Below are positions 1-6,930 of a stretch of 64,000 bases of DNA, in pieces. The notes under the pieces were generated by a model. It was not told where the DNA came from. It made no database searches and worked only from the letters and a program-made list of their open reading frames with translations. The stretch is from Crossiella cryophila (lineage in GTDB: Bacteria > Actinomycetota > Actinomycetes > Mycobacteriales > Pseudonocardiaceae): contig NZ_JACHMH010000001.1 of NCBI RefSeq assembly GCF_014204915.1, positions 3,869,501 through 3,933,500 on the forward strand, given 5' to 3'. The number at the start of each line of letters is the position of its first letter. Position 1 is the first letter of the stretch. The translations under genes were made by a program, and so were the position numbers.

Positions 1-786
1 GTCGGCGCCGCGCTGGCGGTCAGCGGCGCGCTCATGCAGAGCCTGGCCCGCAACCCGTTGGGCAGCCCCGACTTCATCGGCTTCACCACCGGCGCGGCCA
101 CCGGCGGCATCCTGATGATCATCACCGGCGCGAGCGCGGCCCAGCTCGCGTTCGGGGCCATCGCGGGCGGCCTGCTCACCGCGCTGGCCATGTACCTGCT
201 GGCCTTCACCAGGGGCGTGCACGGCTCCCGGCTGGTGCTGGTCGGCGTCGGGGTGAACGCGATCCTGATCGCGGTCAACTCCTACCTGATCAGCCGGGCC
301 GAACTGCGCGACGCCACCATCGCGCAGGCCTGGCTCACCGGCAGCCTCAACGCCCGCGGCTGGGAACACGTGCTGCCGGTGGGCATCGCGCTGGCCCTGC
401 TGCTGCCACTGGCCTTCACCATGGCCAGGCGGCTGGCGCTGCTGGAGATGGGCGATGAGGCGGCCAGCGCGCTTGGCGTGCCGGTGCAGCGCAGCCGGGC
501 CGTGCTCATGGTCACCAGCGTGGCACTGGCCGCGGTCGCGGTGGCCTCGGCCGGACCGGTCGCCTTCGTCGCGCTGATGGCCCCCCAGCTGGCCCGGCGG
601 CTCACCAGGGCCGCCTCCCCGGTCCTGGTGCCCACCGCGCTGATGGGCGCGTTCGTGGTCTCACTCAGCGACTTCGCGGCACAACGGCTCTTTTCCCCGA
701 TCGCGGTGCCGGTCGGGGTCATGACGGCGGCGGTCGGCGGGATCTACCTCGCCTGGCTGCTGGCCACCGAATGGCGAGGAAGGTAG
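1..786 (+). CDS. FecCD-family siderophore ABC transporter permease (5' partial)
   Basis: The frame is open from the first base, so the start lies upstream. The visible 261 residues are hydrophobic with repeated membrane segments and carry the FecCD/BtuC hallmark near the window edge (SGALMQSLARNPLGSPDFIG). A second conserved stretch, GPVAFVALMAPQLARRL, lies near residues 187-203. Family knowledge: these permeases form the membrane channel that imports ferric siderophores or cobalamin with a FecE-type ATPase. The ATPase gene follows 4 bp downstream, so the two are surely co-transcribed. The substrate cannot be told from the sequence, and the binding protein and any second permease are outside the window. 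Confidence 0.93.
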   Translation, partial: VGAALAVSGALMQSLARNPLGSPDFIGFTTGAATGGILMIITGASAAQLAFGAIAGGLLTALAMYLLAFTRGVHGSRLVLVGVGVNAILIAVNSYLISRAELRDATIAQAWLTGSLNARGWEHVLPVGIALALLLPLAFTMARRLALLEMGDEAASALGVPVQRSRAVLMVTSVALAAVAVASAGPVAFVALMAPQLARRLTRAASPVLVPTALMGAFVVSLSDFAAQRLFSPIAVPVGVMTAAVGGIYLAWLLATEWRGR

Positions 787-790
787 ATCG

Positions 791-1621
791 ATGGCGGCGG
801 AACACAGCGAACCCCGGCTGCACGCCGAGGACCTGACGCTGGCCTACGAGGCCCGGATCGTGGCCGAGGGCCTGGGCGTGCGGATCCCGGACGGATCCTT
901 CACCGTGATCGTCGGCCCGAACGCCTGCGGCAAGTCCACCCTGCTCAAGGCGCTGTCCCGGATCCTCAAGCCCAAGGCGGGCTCGGTGGTGCTGGACGGC
1001 GCGGCGATCTCCTCCTACCCGGCCAAGGAGGTCGCCCGGCGGCTCGGCCTGCTGCCGCAGACCTCCATCGCGCCCAGCGGGATCACCGTGGCCGACCTGG
1101 TCGCCCGCGGCCGGTACCCGCACCAGCGGCTGCTCCGCCAGTGGTCACTGGAGGACGAGGCCGCGGTGGCCGAGGCGCTGGCGCTGACCGGCGTGGACGA
1201 GCTGGCCGAGCGGTTCGTGGACGAACTCTCCGGCGGGCAGCGGCAGCGGGTCTGGCTGGCCATGGTGCTGGCCCAGCAGACCCCGATCCTGCTGCTGGAC
1301 GAGCCGACCACCTTCCTGGACATCGCGCACCAGGTAGAGGTGCTCGACCTGTGCGCCGACCTGCACGAGCAGCGCGGGCACACCCTGGTCGCGGTGCTGC
1401 ACGACCTCAACCACGCCTGCCGCTACGCCACCCACCTGATCGCCATGCGCGGCGGCCGGATCGTGGCCCAGGGCGATCCCAGGGAGATCGTCACCGCCGA
1501 ACTGGTGCGGGAGGTGTTCGGGCTGGCCTGCCGGGTCATCCCGTGCCCGGAGACCGGCACCCCGCTGGTGGTGCCGGCCCGCCGGGTCCGCGAGCAGACC
1601 CCGGTGGCCGCCGCGGGCTGA
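791..1621 (+). CDS. FecE/FepC-type siderophore ABC transporter ATP-binding protein
   Basis: A 276-residue cytoplasmic ATPase that powers the permease encoded just upstream. Walker A is GPNACGKST (residues 42-50; the usual GPNGCGKST has Gly where Ala stands here). The ABC signature is LSGGQRQRV, Walker B is ILLLDEPT, and the switch His follows in VLHDLNHACRYA. The pattern of D-loop plus HDLN is typical of the iron-siderophore subfamily. The ATG follows GAGGAAGG with good spacing. The annotated antisense frames here are shadows. Substrate specificity (ferric siderophore rather than heme or B12) is inferred from subfamily resemblance only. Confidence 0.94.
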   Translation: MAAEHSEPRLHAEDLTLAYEARIVAEGLGVRIPDGSFTVIVGPNACGKSTLLKALSRILKPKAGSVVLDGAAISSYPAKEVARRLGLLPQTSIAPSGITVADLVARGRYPHQRLLRQWSLEDEAAVAEALALTGVDELAERFVDELSGGQRQRVWLAMVLAQQTPILLLDEPTTFLDIAHQVEVLDLCADLHEQRGHTLVAVLHDLNHACRYATHLIAMRGGRIVAQGDPREIVTAELVREVFGLACRVIPCPETGTPLVVPARRVREQTPVAAAG

Positions 1622-1625
1622 TCCA

Positions 1626-1677
1626 CTGTGGACCGAAGATCTTTCGGTACCGAAGGATTTGGTCCGAAAGACCACAG
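1626..1677. terminator. nested dyad after the siderophore ABC genes
   Basis: Outer arms CTGTGG (1626-1631) and CCACAG (1672-1677) enclose inner arms CTTTCGG (1641-1647) and CCGAAAG (1664-1670). A perfect palindrome TTCGGTACCGAA sits at 1643-1654. It starts 4 bp after the ATPase stop and ends 45 bp before the next ATG, so it could be a hairpin terminator, an operator for the lipoprotein gene, or both. There is no T-run. Confidence 0.5.
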
Positions 1678-1722
1678 CCCCAGACCTTGCCGGGGCGGCG
1701 GCGGTTTTGTCAGCATCGGGCC

Positions 1723-3060
1723 ATGACACTCCGCCCGGTCGCGCTCGCCCTGCTCGGCGTGCTGCTGGCCGGGTGCGGGGCGGTCGCGCCGGGGCTGGTG
1801 CAGCTGCGCTACTCCGCCGAGACCCCGGCCGCGGCCGGGGACATCGCCGGGTTCAGCTGGGCCATCCCGCGCGAACCCCGGTCACTGGACTGGCTGCGCG
1901 GCGGTGAGCCGCCGGAGGACACCGTCACCGCGAACCTGTGCGAGCGGCTGCCCGGACTCTCCGCCGAGATCGCCACCCCGGACCCGCTGACCCTGATCTA
2001 CCGGCTGCGCACCGGCATCCGCTTCCACGACGGCCGCCAGCTGACCGCCGCGGACGCGGTCGCCAGCCTGCGCCGTTCGGCCGATCACAGCCTCGGCGGC
2101 GCCCAGGCGCACCGCTTCGACAAGGTGGCGGGCATCAGCGCGACCGGGCCGCTGGAGGTCACCCTGCGGCTGCGCCAGCCCGATCCGCTGCTCACCCACG
2201 CGCTGTCCGGCAACGCGGGCGTGGTGGCCAGCCTGCGCTACCTCGCCGACGGCGCACCGTCCACATCGGACGGTTGCAGTGGCCCGTTCCGGCTGGCCGA
2301 ATGGGTTCCCGGCTCGCACATCCTGCTCACCCGCTTCGAGGGCTACTGGAACCAGGCCGAACGGGCCAGGGCCGGTTCGGTCCGGTTCACCTTCGCCGAC
2401 GGCCCCGCGCTGATCAACGGCCTGCTGGACTCCTCGATCGAGGGCAGCTACCTGGCCAGCCCGACCGCGATGGTCCGGCTGACCCGCAGCGTCACCGGCC
2501 GGGTCTACTTCGGCCAAGGCGACACCCTGGCCGCGCTGGACCCGCGGCCCGGCGGCGCACTGGCCGACCCCCGGCGCAGCCGCGCGCTGTCCCTGGCCCT
2601 GGACCGCGAGGCCATCGCCCGCGCCGCCTACGCCGGCCTGGTCCAGCCCACCGAACCACCGGCCACCGAGGGCGACGGCACCATCCTGGCCGCCGGCGCC
2701 AGCCCACAGCTGCCACGCTCCGCACTGGACCAGGCCCGCCAGCTGGTAGCCGAGGCCGAGCCACTGAGCCAGGACCTGGTCATCCAGGTCGGCACCGGGC
2801 TGGAGGCCACCGCGGTCGCGCACGAGGTGCTGGCCGCCTGCACCCGGATCGGCCTGCCCGCCAGGATCGGCGAGGGCCGAGCCGACCTGACCCTGGTCAC
2901 CGGCGCACCCACCCTGGCAGACCCAGCCTGGACCCGCTGGATCCCCCTGGTCCAACTACCCAACACCCTCTACCTAAACCACCGCATCACCGGCGCGCCA
3001 ACCACCCCGGCCTACCTGACCCAACCCTGGGCGGCCAAAGTCGGCCGCAGCAAGCACTGA
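1723..3060 (+). CDS. ABC transporter substrate-binding lipoprotein, family 5 (peptide/nickel type)
   Basis: 445 residues. The N terminus MTLRPVALALLGVLLAGC is a lipoprotein signal with lipobox LAGC (Cys18). The body matches family-5 solute-binding proteins: FSWAIPREPRSLDW near the start, then LIYRLRTGIRFHDGRQLTAADAVASL, the classic DppA/OppA region, and later RALSLALDREAIARAAY. It is shorter than most DppA/OppA proteins (about 500-550). No dipeptide permease or ATPase genes are adjacent and the upstream ABC operon belongs to a different class, so it looks like an orphan receptor or a partner of a distant system. A much longer upstream in-frame reading (from 1141) overlaps the ATPase gene and is rejected. 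It ends at a repeat array. Confidence 0.85.
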   Translation: MTLRPVALALLGVLLAGCGAVAPGLVQLRYSAETPAAAGDIAGFSWAIPREPRSLDWLRGGEPPEDTVTANLCERLPGLSAEIATPDPLTLIYRLRTGIRFHDGRQLTAADAVASLRRSADHSLGGAQAHRFDKVAGISATGPLEVTLRLRQPDPLLTHALSGNAGVVASLRYLADGAPSTSDGCSGPFRLAEWVPGSHILLTRFEGYWNQAERARAGSVRFTFADGPALINGLLDSSIEGSYLASPTAMVRLTRSVTGRVYFGQGDTLAALDPRPGGALADPRRSRALSLALDREAIARAAYAGLVQPTEPPATEGDGTILAAGASPQLPRSALDQARQLVAEAEPLSQDLVIQVGTGLEATAVAHEVLAACTRIGLPARIGEGRADLTLVTGAPTLADPAWTRWIPLVQLPNTLYLNHRITGAPTTPAYLTQPWAAKVGRSKH

Positions 3061-3064
3061 CACC

Positions 3065-3207
3065 GTGTTGGCCGTTCTCGTACGGTGTGTTGGCCGAACT
3101 GGACGGTGTGTTGGCCGTTATGGACGGTGTGTTGGCGGATGGGTGTACCAGTTCGGCCAAGACTGGGTACGACAACGGCCAACACTGCGTACGACAACGG
3201 CCAACAC
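3065..3207. repeat. array of ~21-bp GTGTTGGCC units with inverted second half (array 1)
   Basis: Units beginning GTGTTGGC occur at 3065, 3087, 3108 and 3129 (spacing 22, 21, 21). After a short core (GATGGGTGTACCAGTTC) the units run in the opposite sense: GGCCAAGAC at 3155 and GGCCAACAC at 3178 and 3199. The two halves can base-pair into a long hairpin. It fills the gap between two convergent genes (stops at 3060 and 3227). A related array in opposite orientation lies at 17920-18124. Reading frames through it yield only repetitive peptides. Confidence 0.85.
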
Positions 3208-3226
3208 GCCGGTGAGTTGTGTGGGG

Positions 3227-3607
3227 TCAGCGCAGGGCGGTGCGGACGTCGTCGAACAGCTCGAAGGTGCGGAGCAGTCCGGTGGCCTGCAATGGGCGGG
3301 TGACCGAGCGGGCGGTGGACACCAGTCGTAGCTTCACCGACTGTTCGGCCGCGGCCCGCTCGAACTCCACCAGGGCGGCCAGTCCGCAGGAGGCCAGGAA
3401 GGAGACCCCGCCCAGGTCCAGCACCAGCAGTGGTGGTGCGGTGGCGAGCTGGTCGTACAGGGCGGTGCGCAGCGCGGCCACGGTGAGCAGGTCGATCTCG
3501 CCGACCGCGGTCAGCACCAGGGCGTCGCCGACGGAGCGCGTCGACAACTCCAGCATCTGCTGGTTCTGCGGCGGCTCGGCCGGTTCGTGCGTCGCTGGAA
3601 TCACCAC
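3227..3607 (-). CDS. STAS-domain anti-sigma factor antagonist
   Basis: About 126 residues, one STAS domain of the SpoIIAA/RsbV type: VGEIDLLTVAALRTAL in the first half and LVLDLGGVSFLASCGLAALVEF around the phospho-acceptor site. The usual DSSG is ASCG here, keeping a Ser (about residue 73) but losing the Asp. Family role: a cytoplasmic switch that binds an anti-sigma kinase unless phosphorylated. No kinase is adjacent. I chose the GTG at 3607, preceded by AGGGG. A TTG at 3640 would overlap the upstream SDR gene by 20 bp, and an ATG at residue 18 of this version is also possible. The gene faces repeat array 1 at its 3' end. Confidence 0.8.
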   Translation of the reverse strand: MVIPATHEPAEPPQNQQMLELSTRSVGDALVLTAVGEIDLLTVAALRTALYDQLATAPPLLVLDLGGVSFLASCGLAALVEFERAAAEQSVKLRLVSTARSVTRPLQATGLLRTFELFDDVRTALR

Positions 3608-3620
3608 CCCACCGTAGCCC

Positions 3621-4214
3621 CTATTTTTGTCGGGCGACAATTAAAGTGTTCCCCGTGAGACCGGCCTGCTCCACCGCCCGCGCGTAAACCAGGGCCACCT
3701 CCGCCGCGGGCACCCCGTCCGTGGCCGACCCCAGCGTTTCCCGGACCCACCCCGGCGCCACCAGGTTCACCCGCAGCCCACGCGGCAACTCCAGTGCCGC
3801 CGCGGCCACGAACGCCGACAGCCCTGCGTTGACCAGCGCGCCAAAACTGGCCCCCGGCAACGGTTCCACGAACGTGCCCCCGGTCAGCGTGACCGATCCG
3901 CCGTCCCGCAACCGGGGGATCGCGCTGCGCAGCAACCGCACCTGTCCGAGTAGCTTCCCGTCCAACCCCCGGGTGAACTCGGCGTCACCGCCCGCGTCCA
4001 CCATGGTCAGCCCGCCACTGGCCGCGCAGCACACCACCGCGTCCAGCTCCGGCAACCCGGCGAGCAGCGCGTCCACCGACTCCGGCCGTTCGATGTCCAC
4101 CGCGAGTTCGCCCGACCGGGAGGCGCTGCGCACCGCGTGTCCGCGCTCCCGCAACTCCCGCACCACCGCGGCCCCGATCGTCCCGGACCCGCCGATCACC
4201 AGCACGTTCACCAT
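3621..4214 (-). CDS. SDR-family oxidoreductase, atypical active site
   Basis: 197 residues with an N-terminal Rossmann motif (VIGGSGTIGAAVVREL, residues 6-21) and the C-terminal SDR signature LRVNLVAPGWV. At the place of the catalytic YxxxK the sequence reads FGALV (about residues 124-128), so the usual Tyr and Lys are missing. This suggests a non-canonical reductase or an NAD(P)-binding regulator. A far longer in-frame reading to 5174 is the antisense of the XRE gene and is rejected. The gene is divergent from that XRE regulator (87-bp gap with a 21-bp palindrome), a common arrangement in which the regulator controls the reductase. Confidence 0.85.
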   Translation of the reverse strand: MVNVLVIGGSGTIGAAVVRELRERGHAVRSASRSGELAVDIERPESVDALLAGLPELDAVVCCAASGGLTMVDAGGDAEFTRGLDGKLLGQVRLLRSAIPRLRDGGSVTLTGGTFVEPLPGASFGALVNAGLSAFVAAAALELPRGLRVNLVAPGWVRETLGSATDGVPAAEVALVYARAVEQAGLTGNTLIVARQK

Positions 4215-4247
4215 GTCGCCGATCGTGCCCGCCGCCCGGCCCGGCTG

Positions 4248-4268
4248 CCTGCCCCTGTCAGGTGCAGG
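4248..4268. promoter_or_regulatory. 21-bp palindromic operator candidate between SDR and XRE genes
   Basis: Arms CCTGC-n-CCTG and CAGG-n-GCAGG are separated by one base; only the centre and one symmetric pair break the symmetry. It lies in the divergent gap, 34 bp from each start codon. It is the obvious site for the neighbouring regulator or another dimeric repressor. Confidence 0.6.
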
Positions 4269-4301
4269 AAATCCGCGCGCCACTTCGCGCATGCTGGAGC
4301 C

Positions 4302-5183
4302 ATGGACACGGTCTTGGGCGAGTTCCTGCGATCCCGCCGCGCCCGCCTCACCCCGGCCGAGGCGGGCATCGCCGACTACGGCGACCGCCGCCGGGTGCCC
4401 GGCCTGCGCCGCGAGGAACTGGCCCGGCTGGCCGGGGTCAGCGCGGGTTACTACACCCGCCTGGAACAGGGCCAGAGCCAGCACGCCTCCGAAGCCGTCC
4501 TGGACGCCCTGGCCAACGCCCTCCGACTCGACCAGGACGAACGCGCCCACCTGCACACCCTGGCCCGCCCCGCCCCCAAGGCCCGCCGCCGCGGACGCCC
4601 GGAACGCCTCCAGCCGCACCTGCGCACCCTGGTCGCCACGCTCAACGTGCCCGCGCTGATCCTGGGCCGCCACACCGACATCCTGACCTGGAACCCCCTG
4701 GCGCACGCCCTGCTCGCCGCCCACCTGGACCCGGCCGCCCCCGACACCCCGGCCACCCGCCCCAACTGGGCCCGGCTGTTCTTCCTCGACCCACACCTGC
4801 GCGAACTCTTCGGCGACTGGGCGGGCAAGGCCAGGGACACCGTCGCCGACCTGCGCCGCATCGCCGGACACCACCAGGGCGACCCGGCACTGGCCGAACT
4901 CATCGGCGAACTCACCCTGTCCAGCCCCGAGTTCACCGCGCTGTGGTCCGGCCACCCGGTCCGCGACTGCGCCAGCCACAGCCGCGACTACCGGCATCCC
5001 GTCCTCGGTCGCCTCACCCTGACCGACGACCTGCTCACCCTGCCCGACACCGAAGGCCAGCGCCTGGTCCTCTTCCACGCCGAACCCGGCTCGGCCTCCG
5101 CGACCGCCCTGGAATTGCTCGGCGGCACCCTGCTCACCCCGGCCGCCGCTCCCGCGCCAGCACCGCGCCACCACCCAGGATGA
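4302..5183 (+). CDS. XRE-family regulator with MmyB-like ligand-binding domain
   Basis: 293 residues. The N-terminal helix-turn-helix has the family signature RRVPGLRREELARLAGVSAGYYTRLEQG (about residues 29-56). This is followed by a C-terminal MmyB-type domain with ILTWNPLAHAL and WARLFFLDP and later SPEFTALWSGHPV. Such proteins are very common in actinomycetes and often sit divergent from an SDR, as here. The ATG at 4302 gives the normal family length; upstream in-frame codons are antisense to the SDR. Its 3' end overlaps the convergent small membrane gene by 50 bp. The ligand is unknown. Confidence 0.92.
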   Translation: MDTVLGEFLRSRRARLTPAEAGIADYGDRRRVPGLRREELARLAGVSAGYYTRLEQGQSQHASEAVLDALANALRLDQDERAHLHTLARPAPKARRRGRPERLQPHLRTLVATLNVPALILGRHTDILTWNPLAHALLAAHLDPAAPDTPATRPNWARLFFLDPHLRELFGDWAGKARDTVADLRRIAGHHQGDPALAELIGELTLSSPEFTALWSGHPVRDCASHSRDYRHPVLGRLTLTDDLLTLPDTEGQRLVLFHAEPGSASATALELLGGTLLTPAAAPAPAPRHHPG

Positions 5184-5517
5184 CCAGCGCCACCACGTCG
5201 ATCCAGGCCACCCTGGTCAACTCCGGATTCACCGGCGTGTTCGCCAGCACCACGATCAGGAAACTGCCGAAGCTGATCCCACTGCCGAAAACCGCCGCCG
5301 GCCGCCAACCGGGCCGGAACGCCCCGACCACGCAGACAACCCCGATCAACGCGAGCAACACCGCCCGATGCCGCATCAGCACCTGCAAATCCGCCCCGGC
5401 GATCTCAATGCCATAGGCCGATTCCGCACTCGACACCGACAACGCGCCCACCCCCGGCAGGATGTTGATCAGCCCGGCCAGTACCAGCAAACCCTGCCCC
5501 AGACGCGTTCTGCGCAT
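5134..5517 (-). CDS. small four-helix membrane protein (DUF4267-like)
   Basis: 127 residues with about four hydrophobic segments (residues 8-27, 51-67, 72-92, 102-121). The organisation resembles DUF4267-type proteins, which often sit beside transcriptional regulators; relatives are sometimes mislabelled as phosphopantetheine adenylyltransferase. No catalytic motif is visible. The ATG follows GGGAGGG. The gene is divergent from the AraC regulator (39-bp gap), which may control it, and it overlaps the XRE gene tail to tail by 50 bp. Confidence 0.75.
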   Translation of the reverse strand: MRRTRLGQGLLVLAGLINILPGVGALSVSSAESAYGIEIAGADLQVLMRHRAVLLALIGVVCVVGAFRPGWRPAAVFGSGISFGSFLIVVLANTPVNPELTRVAWIDVVALVILGGGAVLARERRPG

Positions 5518-5556
5518 TCCGTTTCCCTCCCGGTGGTCTGTGCGATCATCGCCGAC

Positions 5557-6345
5557 ATGGACACCGGTCCGCTTCCAGAAACGTGCTGTCCTGACCCGGC
5601 GGCCACCATCTGGATCCGAATGGGCCAGGCCGTCTACCGGGGTCCGTCACTGCGCCTCGACCCGCATTCCGGCTCGGTGGACTGCCTCGCGGTGGGCCTG
5701 GAACAGCCGTTCACGCTGTGCGCCGACGGCCTCGGCGAACGCAAATCCCGCAGTGCCCTGATCCCCGCACGCACCCGGCACCAGATCATCGCCGACGGCC
5801 GGATCCTGTTCCACTACCTGGACCCGCACACCACCCTGGCCGGCCACCTCCGGGACCGGATGCGCGAACACACCCCGATCGCGCACTTCGACCACCCGGC
5901 GGAAAACGACCTGATCCGCCATTTCCAGCGCGACACCGCACCCGACCCGGAAACCCTTTTCGCGCTACTGGGCACACCCGATACCGGTCAGCCGGACGAA
6001 CGAATCCGCACCGCCCTGGACATCCTGCGCGCCCACCCGGAAAACCAATGGAGCGCCGCCGGGATCGCCGCCAGGGTGCACCTGTCGACCTCCCGGTTCC
6101 TGCACCTGTTCGCCGCGCACACCGGCACCAGCTTCCGCCAGTACCGGCTGTGGACCCGGATGCTGCGGATGGCCGCCGCGATCAGCGCCGGACAGGACCT
6201 GACCACCGCGGCCAACGCGGTCGGCTTCGCCTCCGCCGCCCACTTCAGCACCAGCTTCCACCGCATGTTCGGCCTCAACGCCAGCACCCTGCTCGCCGGC
6301 GGCACCCGCATAGTGCTCGCCACCGCGGAGGAAGTTGCGGGATGA
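5557..6345 (+). CDS. AraC-family transcriptional regulator
   Basis: 262 residues. The C-terminal third carries two helix-turn-helix motifs: AAGIAARVHLSTSRFLHLFAAHTG and then LTTAANAVGFASAAHFSTSFHRMFG, the second being the AraC signature. The N-terminal part resembles a cupin-like sensing domain but has no residues I can assign to a ligand. The start at 5557 fits the family; 63 codons further upstream are open but antisense to the divergent membrane gene. It is probably the regulator of that neighbour. It ends 81 bp before the convergent MarR gene. Confidence 0.9.
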   Translation: MDTGPLPETCCPDPAATIWIRMGQAVYRGPSLRLDPHSGSVDCLAVGLEQPFTLCADGLGERKSRSALIPARTRHQIIADGRILFHYLDPHTTLAGHLRDRMREHTPIAHFDHPAENDLIRHFQRDTAPDPETLFALLGTPDTGQPDERIRTALDILRAHPENQWSAAGIAARVHLSTSRFLHLFAAHTGTSFRQYRLWTRMLRMAAAISAGQDLTTAANAVGFASAAHFSTSFHRMFGLNASTLLAGGTRIVLATAEEVAG

Positions 6346-6426
6346 CAAGGGTTTATGGCTAGAATCCTTGCCTCATGACAAATACCTGGCTGGGGCGACA
6401 CGCGGAGGGCGGGAATGCGGTGGCGA

Positions 6427-6930
6427 CTACGCCGTGTCCTCACGCTCGACGCCGAGCGTGCCCGAGGCCGAGTGGAAGCCCGCGAGCCCGGTCAGCAACG
6501 CGGTCTGCTCCGCCGGGCTCATGCCGTCGAGCACCCGGCGCAGTTCGGCCTGGCGCGCACCCCGCAGTTGCGCCAGCAGCCGGGAACCGTCCTTGGTGAG
6601 TTCGAGGGACACCTCGCGCCGGTCGGCCAGGTTGGACCGCCGCGCCAGCAGACCGGCGGCCTGCAGCCGATCGCACAACCGGCTCGCCGAGGACGGGATC
6701 GCGCCCAGCTCCTCGGCCAGCTTGCCCAGCGTGATGGACCGGTGCCGCTCCACCACGACCAGCGCGCCCAGCTGCGAGGCCGATACCTTGGGGTGGACGC
6801 TCTCCGCTGCCCGCCCCCACACGATGACCAGCGTTTCCGCCGCAGCCTCCACCGCGGCCGCGAGTTCGGCCGGACGGTGACTGTGGTTCCTAACCAGGGC
6901 AGTACTCCACTCAGGCAGGTGTCTTGACAT
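6427..6930 (-). CDS. MarR-family transcriptional regulator
   Basis: 167 residues with a winged helix: QLGALVVVERHRSITLGKLAEELGAIPSSASRLCDRLQAAGLLARRSNLADRREVSLELT, the recognition helix and wing of MarR proteins. The best start by length is the ATG at 6930, whose CATG also contains the ATG of the divergent phosphatase gene at 6929, leaving no spacer. No strong ribosome-binding site precedes it, so a slightly internal start or a leaderless mRNA is possible. It likely regulates the divergent phosphatase gene. The inducer is unknown. Confidence 0.88.
   Translation of the reverse strand: MSRHLPEWSTALVRNHSHRPAELAAAVEAAAETLVIVWGRAAESVHPKVSASQLGALVVVERHRSITLGKLAEELGAIPSSASRLCDRLQAAGLLARRSNLADRREVSLELTKDGSRLLAQLRGARQAELRRVLDGMSPAEQTALLTGLAGFHSASGTLGVEREDTA

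Noticed and set aside
1141-1722. N-terminal extension of the family-5 binding protein.
   Set aside because: It overlaps the ABC ATPase in another frame and is Arg/Gly-rich; the lipoprotein signal begins at 1723.
3065-3207. Small proteins and a CRISPR-like reading of the repeat arrays.
   Set aside because: Units are contiguous with no unique spacers and inverted halves; peptides are pure repeat translation. No cas genes occur nearby.
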